In this document: piece after piece, positions 17,105-23,874 of the stretch
Numbering within the stretch: position 1 is the first letter of the stretch
How the letters are laid out: every line of letters starts with the position of its first letter
NCBI RefSeq assembly: GCF_000827125.1
Contig: NZ_CP010311.1
Location: 1,240,001 to 1,304,000 of the forward strand
Length of the DNA stretch: 64,000 nucleotides
Direction of reading: 5' to 3'
Source of the DNA: Geoalkalibacter subterraneus
GTDB taxonomy: Bacteria; Desulfobacterota; Desulfuromonadia; Desulfuromonadales; Geoalkalibacteraceae
The notes under the pieces: model-generated
Seen by the model: only the letters and a program-made list of their open reading frames with translations
Databases searched by the model: none
Told to the model about the DNA's origin: nothing
Made by a program: the position numbers and the translations under genes

Positions 17105-17875
17105 ATGGGATTTCTTGAAGGAAAGCGCGGCATTATTTTCGGTGTCGCCAACGATAAGAGTATTGCCTGGGGGATCGCCCGGGCTCTGCGCGATGCCGGC
17201 GCCGAGTTGGCCTTTACCTATTTGAACGAAGCGCTGGAGAAGCGCGTCAGACCTCTTGCCGAGAGTCTCGGATCGTCGCTGGTGCTGCCGTGCGATGTTC
17301 AGAAAGATTCGGATATCGAAGCGGTCTTTGGCGAGCTTGAAAAAGCCTGGGGCAAGCTTGATTTTGTGGTTCATTCCGTGGCGTTTGCCCACCGTGATGA
17401 CCTCAAGCGACCTTTCAGCCAGACTTCTCGCGAGGGATTCTCCCTGGCTATGGACATCAGCGCCTACTCTCTTCTGCCGATCAGTCGCTATGCCGCGCCC
17501 TTGATGAAAGAGGGGGGCAGTATCGTCACTATGACTTACCTTGGGGCGCAGAAGGCGGTTCCCAATTACAATGTCATGGGGGTCGCCAAGGCTGCTCTGG
17601 AGGCCTCTGTCCGCTATCTGGCCGCAGAGCTGGGGCCTGAAGGTATTCGGGTCAACGCCGTTTCGGCCGGTCCGATCAAAACCCTTGCAGCCTCGGGGAT
17701 CGGCCAGTTCAAGGAAAAGCTCAAGCTGATGGATGATTTTGCGCCTCTGCGACGCACCGTCACGCAGGAGGAAGTCGGGAAATCGGCTCTTTATCTGGTA
17801 TCCGACCTTTCCAGCGGCGTGACCGGCGAGGTCCATTTTGTTGATGCCGGATTCAACGTGATCGTTAACGCTTGA
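17105..17875 (+). CDS. fabI: Enoyl-ACP reductase (NADH)
   Basis: 256-residue short-chain dehydrogenase of the FabI type. It starts MGFLEGKRGIIFGVANDKSIAWG (atypical glycine-rich nucleotide motif of FabI), has HSVAFAHRDDLKRPF and LGAQKAVPNYNVMGVAKAALE with the Tyr-x6-Lys active site (Y-N-V-M-G-V-A-K), then RVNAVSAGPIKTLAASGI. It reduces trans-2-enoyl-ACP in the last step of fatty acid elongation. It is preceded by AAGGAGG and followed by a strong terminator, so it is monocistronic. Confidence 0.96.
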   Translation: MGFLEGKRGIIFGVANDKSIAWGIARALRDAGAELAFTYLNEALEKRVRPLAESLGSSLVLPCDVQKDSDIEAVFGELEKAWGKLDFVVHSVAFAHRDDLKRPFSQTSREGFSLAMDISAYSLLPISRYAAPLMKEGGSIVTMTYLGAQKAVPNYNVMGVAKAALEASVRYLAAELGPEGIRVNAVSAGPIKTLAASGIGQFKEKLKLMDDFAPLRRTVTQEEVGKSALYLVSDLSSGVTGEVHFVDAGFNVIVNA

Positions 17876-17901
17876 ACCCGGCATGACGCATGCTGATCCA
17901 A

Positions 17902-17927
17902 CGGGGCCCTGGAGGCCCCGTTTTTTT
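17902..17927 (+). terminator. Intrinsic terminator of fabI
   Basis: CGGGGCC (17902-17908) and GGCCCCG (17914-17920) pair around CTGGA, followed by TTTTTTT. Confidence 0.9.
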
Positions 17928-17948
17928 CTCGGAAGGAGGTGAGGCTGC

Positions 17949-19607
17949 GTGCTTGACGGCAACCTGACCGGACTCAAGCCCAGCCAGATCAAGGCTCTTG
18001 AGCGGGTTCACAAGCGACGCACCGCTGCCGATCAGGTCATTGGAGCGGATCTGGCCCGCTTTCTGACGGAATTATCGGGCGAGATTCGTCGCCAGCTTGC
18101 AGTTCTGATCGACCGCCAGGGCACGGTCGTGCATGTCATCGTCGGCGACGATCGTGAAATCGTTATCCCCGATCTGTCGCGCTACCGCTTGGGTCGCAGC
18201 GGCCTGCGCGGGTTGCGCTGCATCCATACTCATCTTGGTGGTGAGCCCCTGTCCCAGGATGACTTGACCGACCTTGCCCTGCTGCGTCTGGATCTGATGG
18301 CTGCGATTGCCGTTGGTGCGCACGGTCTTCCCGGACGCATCGATTACGCCCATCTGCTGCCTCCAACCCCCGAAGGAAAAGGGGTTGAGCTGCTCAGCGC
18401 GCCTTCCGTACATGACCTCCACCTCGACTTCCCTCACTTTATCTCGTCCCTTGAGTCCGAGATGGAGCGCAAGATGGGGGAAACTTTCGACCTCTCCGAC
18501 CCCCGCGAAAAAGCGATTCTCATTTCGGCCGGCCGTGAACCGCGGGCTGAACTGGAAGATTCTCTTTCCGAACTTGCCGAACTTGCCCGAACCGCTGACG
18601 TGGTGGTGCTGGACCAGGTGGTGCAGCGTACCCAGAAAATTCACCCCCGATTTCTGATGGGGGAGGGGAAGCTCAAGGAGGTCATCATTCGCGCCCTGCA
18701 GCAGGGGGCGACCCTGCTGATTTTTGATCAGGAGCTTTCGCCTGGGCAGGCGCGGGCGATCGGCGCCATGACCGAAATGAAGGTTATCGATCGGTCTCAG
18801 CTGATTCTCGACATTTTTGCCCGGCGGGCTCATACCCTGGACGGCAAGGTGCAGGTTGAGCTGGCGCAACTCAAATACATCATGCCGCGCCTGCTCGGCA
18901 AAGGCACATCCATGTCCCGCCTGATGGGTGGTCTTGGCGGCCGCGGGCCGGGTGAAACCAAGCTCGAGATTGATCGCCGCCGCATTCGAGACCGGATCAC
19001 CCGCCTGGAAAAACAGCTGGCGTCACTGTCCAAGGGGCGTCGGCAACGACGCCAGCGGCGCATCCGTTCCCAGCTCCCCATTATTTCCATTGTGGGTTAT
19101 ACCAATGCGGGCAAATCAACGCTTCTCAATGCCCTCACTCAAAGCGCCGTATTTACGGAAGATCTCCTGTTCGCCACTCTGGATACCTCCTCACGCCGGT
19201 TGCGGTTTCCGCAGGAGCGTGAAGTCATTATTACCGACACCGTAGGGTTTATCCGCAAACTGCCCAAGAGTCTTCTGGGGGCCTTCAAAGCCACTCTGGA
19301 GGAGCTTGAAGACGCGGATCTGCTTCTGCATGTGGTCGATATTTCCGATCCGCGTTTCGAGGAGCAGATTGTTGCCGTGGAGCGCATCTTGCAGGACCTT
19401 GATCTTGGCACTTTGCCGCGGCAGCTGGTTTTTAACAAAACCGACAAGGTTTCATCGCAGGAAGTTGCGGCCTTATGCCGTCGCTTCAATGCCATTGGCG
19501 TCAGTGCCCTCGATCGGAGCAGTTTCAATCCAATGCTTGCGGAACTTGAATCGCGCTTCTGGCCGGGAGAGGCGGACGATGCGCTGCATGAGCATTCCGA
19601 GCCGTAA
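17949..19607 (+). CDS. hflX: Ribosome-associated GTPase HflX, long form
   Basis: 552 residues, about 125 more than E. coli HflX; GTG start after GGAAGGAGGTGAGG. The HflX domain proper starts near residue 180 and includes VVVLDQVVQRTQKIHPRFLMGEGKL, the glycine-rich GGLGGRGPGETKLE, the coiled coil, and G motifs GYTNAGKST, DTVGF and NKTD. HflX splits stalled ribosomes after stress. The N-terminal extension (1-165) is a separate domain with CIHTHLGGEPLSQDDLTDL, where His93, His95, Ser102 and Asp105 recall the JAMM metalloprotease signature. The gene follows the fabI terminator closely. Confidence 0.92.
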   Translation: MLDGNLTGLKPSQIKALERVHKRRTAADQVIGADLARFLTELSGEIRRQLAVLIDRQGTVVHVIVGDDREIVIPDLSRYRLGRSGLRGLRCIHTHLGGEPLSQDDLTDLALLRLDLMAAIAVGAHGLPGRIDYAHLLPPTPEGKGVELLSAPSVHDLHLDFPHFISSLESEMERKMGETFDLSDPREKAILISAGREPRAELEDSLSELAELARTADVVVLDQVVQRTQKIHPRFLMGEGKLKEVIIRALQQGATLLIFDQELSPGQARAIGAMTEMKVIDRSQLILDIFARRAHTLDGKVQVELAQLKYIMPRLLGKGTSMSRLMGGLGGRGPGETKLEIDRRRIRDRITRLEKQLASLSKGRRQRRQRRIRSQLPIISIVGYTNAGKSTLLNALTQSAVFTEDLLFATLDTSSRRLRFPQEREVIITDTVGFIRKLPKSLLGAFKATLEELEDADLLLHVVDISDPRFEEQIVAVERILQDLDLGTLPRQLVFNKTDKVSSQEVAALCRRFNAIGVSALDRSSFNPMLAELESRFWPGEADDALHEHSEP

Positions 19608-19736
19608 ATTAAATTCAATTGGGAAGCTTGGCGACACCACCGGCCTCTTCCTCTCCAATGGCCCAGCCCTGCTTGCCCTGTCACTTTAACTGTCGGGCAC
19701 GCTGTCCCTCTTCGTCTAAATTCCAGGGAATTAGTA

Positions 19737-21446
19737 ATGAAAAAATGTCTGTTTCTTATCCTGCCGCTGATCTGTTGTGGTTGTTCTGTGCCGTCCTTCT
19801 GGTTTTTCGACCTGAACCGCGAGGCCTTAATCACTGACGGGGAGAAAAGCGTGGCTTATGCCTCCCAGGATGCTGCCGTAAAGTCGGATCAATCGGGGTT
19901 GCCGCTGATTGATCCGGATTATCCGGCAGAAAAGACTGACAGTATCTCCAGTGAAGTGCTTTGGGCCCAGGAAAATCCTGGTGGTGAAAAGACTTCCGAA
20001 ATCAGTCGCGAAACTGCCGAAGATATTGCATTGCTGGAGACTGCTCCCGTTTTTGAACAGGGGGAAGGCAATACGGTGGCGCGCGATGAGATCGTTTTTG
20101 ACTTCCCCGTGGTCGAAAACGATCGTGTACGCTATTTCATCGATCTCTACAGCGGTAATGCCCGTGGCACCTTTAAACGCTGGCTTGAACGCTCCGGGCG
20201 TTACCTGCCCATGATGCGTGATATTTTTTCCCAGTACGACCTGCCGTTGGACCTGACCTACCTCGCCATGATTGAATCCGGTTTCACTGACCGCGCCTAT
20301 AGTTGGGCCCATGCGGCCGGGCCGTGGCAGTTTATCGAGAGTACCGGCCGTGTTTACGATCTTCATGTCGACTGGTGGCTGGATGAGCGACGGGATCCTG
20401 AGAAGGCGACCCATGCCGCCGCTCGCTTTCTCAGGGACATGTATGAATTTTTCGATGGTGACTGGTACCTTGCAGTCGCCTCCTACAACGCGGGCATGGG
20501 TAAGATTCAGCGCGCCATTGAGATGTATGACAGCAGAGATTTCTGGGAAATATCGCGTGGCAAATATCTCCAGGAAGAGACCAAGCACTATCTGCCCAAG
20601 CTGCTGGCCGCACTGACGATCGCCAAGCAGCCGGAGAAATATGGTTTCACCGATCTGGATTACCACGAGCCCCTGACGTATGACGTGGTCGAGGTATCAA
20701 CGGCTACCGATCTTGAGCTGGTGGCGGAATTGTGCGGCGTTTCCTACGAGGAGATTAAAAAGCTCAATCCTGAACTCAAACGCTGGTCTACGCCTCCGGC
20801 CGCGGATAAGCATTCTCTGCGTCTGCCGCCCGGCAGCAGCGAGCCGTTTCTGGAAAAATTCCTGCAGATTCCGGTCGCTGAACGTGCCCGCTACAAGCGC
20901 CATGAGGTTGTGTCCGGAGACACCCTGCTTAGGATTGCCAAACGGCACGGGATTCAGGTCGACGACATTGTTCGTCTCAATAAGATCAGCAATCCGCGGG
21001 CTCTGAAGATCGGGTCCACCCTGATTCTGCCCCTGCGGCAAGGCTACACCAGCCGTCCCCTGGATGAGCTCGAGGACGATTATGTCCGTTCCTACCGCCG
21101 GAGCTATACAGTGCGCGAAGGGGACAGCCTGTGGAAAATATCCCGTAGATTCGAGGTCAGCGAGAAGCAGCTGCGCGTCTGGAATAAACTTGGGTGGAGC
21201 AATCTGCTGCGCCCCGGTCAGAAATTGGTTGTCTCTGCGGCAGGGGCCAAGTCGAACCGCAGCAACCGCCAACCGACCAAACAGCTGGTTTACGAAGTCA
21301 AATCGGGAGATACCCTGTGGGATATCGGCCAGCGATACAATGTCGGCACCCGGGAGATCATGAACTGGAATAATCTGGATCATGATCATGTGCTGCGTCC
21401 CGGCGACAGTCTGACCCTTATGGTCGCTCCGGGGCACAGTGGCTGA
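19737..21446 (+). CDS. mltD: Membrane-bound lytic murein transglycosylase (MltD-like) with LysM repeats
   Basis: 569 residues. A lipoprotein signal peptide (MKKCLFLILPLICCGCS, lipobox ICCGC) predicts an outer- or inner-membrane anchored periplasmic enzyme. The SLT domain has LDLTYLAMIESGFTDRAYSWAHAAGPWQFIEST with catalytic Glu in MIESGF, and LAVASYNAGMGKIQRAI. Three LysM domains follow (near residues 388-432, 457-502 and 518-563) for peptidoglycan binding. It cleaves glycan strands to anhydro-muropeptides. Its last 8 bases overlap the next gene, so the two are coupled. Confidence 0.88.
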   Translation: MKKCLFLILPLICCGCSVPSFWFFDLNREALITDGEKSVAYASQDAAVKSDQSGLPLIDPDYPAEKTDSISSEVLWAQENPGGEKTSEISRETAEDIALLETAPVFEQGEGNTVARDEIVFDFPVVENDRVRYFIDLYSGNARGTFKRWLERSGRYLPMMRDIFSQYDLPLDLTYLAMIESGFTDRAYSWAHAAGPWQFIESTGRVYDLHVDWWLDERRDPEKATHAAARFLRDMYEFFDGDWYLAVASYNAGMGKIQRAIEMYDSRDFWEISRGKYLQEETKHYLPKLLAALTIAKQPEKYGFTDLDYHEPLTYDVVEVSTATDLELVAELCGVSYEEIKKLNPELKRWSTPPAADKHSLRLPPGSSEPFLEKFLQIPVAERARYKRHEVVSGDTLLRIAKRHGIQVDDIVRLNKISNPRALKIGSTLILPLRQGYTSRPLDELEDDYVRSYRRSYTVREGDSLWKISRRFEVSEKQLRVWNKLGWSNLLRPGQKLVVSAAGAKSNRSNRQPTKQLVYEVKSGDTLWDIGQRYNVGTREIMNWNNLDHDHVLRPGDSLTLMVAPGHSG

Positions 21447-22203
21447 AGTCGAACGCTGCATCTTTTCGGCCGCCTTTGATGGAGAACTCCCCGCGGAGGT
21501 AGGCAGGGTCTATCTCGGTGCGGAATTCTGCTGTTGGCTGGTCCCGCCTGCGCGCCAGCTGGTTTCCGAGATTGCGTCGGTTCATCATCTCGGTCGACCG
21601 GTCTCGGTTGTTCTGCCTGTCCTCAATGAATTTTTTCTGCCGCAGCTGCAAACAGCTCTGTCCACCCTTTGTCCGTTTCTGAAAGACGACGACGAGATCG
21701 TGATTTCGGATTGGGGTGCCCTGGACCCGGTGCGCAGCTGTTGTCCAGGTGTTGAGGTGGTTGCCGGACGTGTTCTTTCCGGGCAGAAGCGCGGGCCCCA
21801 GGCACTGTCTCTCGATGAGTCCAGTGATACCGCCGGTTACTTTCGTCGCAGTCGTTGGCACAGTGAGGCGATGGCGGCAATGTTGAGGGATCTTGGAATT
21901 TTCAGGGTCGAACTCGACAACCCTGGCCAGGGAGTGGCCCCCTTGCCGCCAGGTCTGCGGGGAACGCTGCATACGCCTTATGCCTTTGTCACTTCCAGCC
22001 GTAATTGCCCCTGGCGGACTTCCGGTTCCACCGCCGCCTGCAGGGGGCCTTGTGGCGAGGTTTTCCGCCTCGATGCGGCACCGCTTGAGGCCCCTCTGCT
22101 GCAGCGTGGCAATACTCAGTTTGTGGAAAAAAGGGGGCTGCCTGCCGATCCCTCCTCTCTCGGAATCGACCGCGTGGTTTTTCATCCGTCTCTGCCACGC
22201 TGA
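21439..22203 (+). CDS. U32-like (UbiV-like) protein, uncertain
   Basis: 254 residues, GTG start inside the end of the transglycosylase gene. Not recognised with certainty. Features that recall the U32/UbiV TIM-barrel family are VYLGAEFCCW near the N terminus, DDEIVISDWGAL, a VVAGRVLSGQKRGPQ block, and a C-terminal PYAFVTSSRNCPW...ACRGPCGEVF, which could supply four Cys for an iron-sulfur cluster, then RGNTQFVEK. U32 proteins include RlhA, UbiU/UbiV and TrhP, acting in RNA or quinone hydroxylation. The assignment is an inference; the coupling to a wall enzyme does not explain it. Confidence 0.5.
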   Translation: MAEVERCIFSAAFDGELPAEVGRVYLGAEFCCWLVPPARQLVSEIASVHHLGRPVSVVLPVLNEFFLPQLQTALSTLCPFLKDDDEIVISDWGALDPVRSCCPGVEVVAGRVLSGQKRGPQALSLDESSDTAGYFRRSRWHSEAMAAMLRDLGIFRVELDNPGQGVAPLPPGLRGTLHTPYAFVTSSRNCPWRTSGSTAACRGPCGEVFRLDAAPLEAPLLQRGNTQFVEKRGLPADPSSLGIDRVVFHPSLPR

Positions 22204-22334
22204 GCGCTCTGCCCCATCCAGCGGAAGTTTTTGACATTTCAGGGGGGGATTGCTAAACTCACTCACCCTGAATTCCGTTGTATGCCCTGAGGCGGAATTC
22301 CCATCATCCACGCCGAAAGGACACGCTTTTTCCT

Positions 22335-23060
22335 ATGTTCAATCTGATCATCTCTCTGCTTCTGTGTTCCGGTACTCTTGTCGGTCTTCATCTGCTGGCC
22401 GGGCTGGAATTGTGGATTTCTGCCCTCATCGCCATGGCGGTTTTCACCGTGGTTTTCATTGTCATCACCCGGATTGTGATGAAAAAAGTCGGACGACTGA
22501 TGGAGACCGCCCAACACGATCTGCAGGCCGGGCGAACCGAAAAAGCCATCAAAACCCTCGAGTCCGGTTATCGCTTCAGTAAATGGCAATTTTATGTCAA
22601 AGGGCAGATCGATGCGCAGATCGGCACCCTGCTGTTCATGAAACGCGACTTCTCAAAAGCATTTGATTACCTGAAAAAGGCCTTTGTGCGTCACTGGATT
22701 GCCATGGGGATGCTGGGCGTCTGCTATATGAAGCGCAACCAGGTCGGAAAAATGATCGAAACCTTTGACAAAGCTGTTTCCGCCACCAAAAAGGAAGCCT
22801 TGCTCTGGAATCTTTACGCCTACTGCCTGGAAAAGGTTGGTGAAAAAGATAAGGCTGTCTCCGTCATGGAAAAAGGCCTCAAGAAAACCGGGGGCGATGA
22901 GCGCCTTGAGGCCAATCTTGAGGCCCTCAAAGCGGGGCGCAAGATGAAGATGCGTGCTTATGGCGATATGTGGCTGCAGTTCCACCTGGAAAAGCCCGGC
23001 AGTCTCGTCAAGGAGCAGTCGCGCTCGGTCATGGGGCGCCGCAAGATTGTGCGCCGCTGA
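22335..23060 (+). CDS. TPR-repeat membrane protein
   Basis: 241 residues from the ATG at 22335; an in-frame ATG 19 codons earlier lacks similarity to a signal segment. Two hydrophobic helices (residues about 2-22 and 27-50, ISLLLCSGTLVGLHLLAGLELW, then LIAMAVFTVVFIVITRIVMKKV) anchor it. The rest is tetratricopeptide-like helices (AQHDLQAGRTEKAIKTLESGYR, KAFDYLKKAFVRHW, ALLWNLYAYCLEKVGEKDKAVSVMEKGLKK). TPR repeats mediate protein contacts. The partner is unknown. It is followed by the Smr gene 48 bp on, probably co-transcribed. Confidence 0.65.
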   Translation: MFNLIISLLLCSGTLVGLHLLAGLELWISALIAMAVFTVVFIVITRIVMKKVGRLMETAQHDLQAGRTEKAIKTLESGYRFSKWQFYVKGQIDAQIGTLLFMKRDFSKAFDYLKKAFVRHWIAMGMLGVCYMKRNQVGKMIETFDKAVSATKKEALLWNLYAYCLEKVGEKDKAVSVMEKGLKKTGGDERLEANLEALKAGRKMKMRAYGDMWLQFHLEKPGSLVKEQSRSVMGRRKIVRR

Positions 23061-23108
23061 TTGATTGTATCGCGTGCCCAGTCAGGTTGAATCCGCCAGG
23101 GTCAGGCC

Positions 23109-23810
23109 ATGTCCCGTAAAAAGAAACAAGCCGGCAATGCCGGCCAGAAAACATTTAAAAACAGCCCTTTCAGTGCATTGAAGGGCTGCAATCTCGCTGA
23201 CGACAAGGGGCCAGGGCCTGCTGCCGGCAAGCCCGCTCCCGCAGATCCCCCTCCCGGACGCGCCCCGAGTGAAGGGCTTGACTTCCTTGAGGAGATGGTT
23301 TCGCTGGGCGTCAAGCCTTTTAAAAAGGGTTGTAGGGTTGCATCGACCCCGGATCAATCGGATGGGATAAACGACCGGGTCGTGGAAGATGGTGCGGTCC
23401 AGCAGCCAAAGGATGACCACTCTCTGTTCCTTGAGGCTGTGGGGCAGATGGACGCCACCTTCAGCGATGAGCTGCCTCCGGAAGAACCGGCCCGTGCCCT
23501 GCCGCGCCGTATGCGTGACTTGGTGCGTGGTCGCCTCACTCCCGGTGCTGAAATCGATCTTCACGGTTTGGATCGTGAGCAGGCCCGCCAGCGTGTTGCT
23601 TATTTCCTCGATAATTGCGTCTATCAGGATGTTCGCGTGGCGTTACTGATCACCGGACGGGGGCGCGGATCGGGAAGTGAGCCGGTTCTGCGCAGTGAAA
23701 TGGAGCGCTTTCTCGATGACGACGGCCGGAAATGGGTGGCCGAATGGGGAAGAGCCCCTCAGCGATACGGCGGCGAAGGGGCTCTGGTTGTGTTCCTCAG
23801 AAAAAAATAG
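23109..23810 (+). CDS. Smr-domain protein (MutS2 C-terminal-like)
   Basis: 233 residues. A low-complexity basic/Pro-rich N terminus (residues 1-60) precedes the Smr domain, with EIDLHGLDREQARQRV and ALLITGRGRGSGSEPVLRSEMERFL. Stand-alone Smr proteins act as nucleases on nucleic acid (for example the SmrA/SmrB ribosome-linked RNA endonucleases). The DxHG motif is intact. Residues 60-140 are unlike any motif I know. It is followed by a terminator shared with convergent rne. Confidence 0.8.
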   Translation: MSRKKKQAGNAGQKTFKNSPFSALKGCNLADDKGPGPAAGKPAPADPPPGRAPSEGLDFLEEMVSLGVKPFKKGCRVASTPDQSDGINDRVVEDGAVQQPKDDHSLFLEAVGQMDATFSDELPPEEPARALPRRMRDLVRGRLTPGAEIDLHGLDREQARQRVAYFLDNCVYQDVRVALLITGRGRGSGSEPVLRSEMERFLDDDGRKWVAEWGRAPQRYGGEGALVVFLRKK

Positions 23811-23838
23811 CGGACTCAAAATCATGTCACAAATAAAA

Positions 23839-23874
23839 CGCCGGAGGCGGGTCGACCGCCTCCGGCGTTTTCTT
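23839..23874. terminator. Bidirectional terminator between Smr gene and rne
   Basis: CGCCGGAGGCGG (23839-23850) and CCGCCTCCGGCG (23856-23867) form a perfect 12-bp stem with a 5-base loop, followed by TTTTCTTTATT on the plus strand and preceded by AAATAAAA, which is a T-run on the minus strand. Confidence 0.85.
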
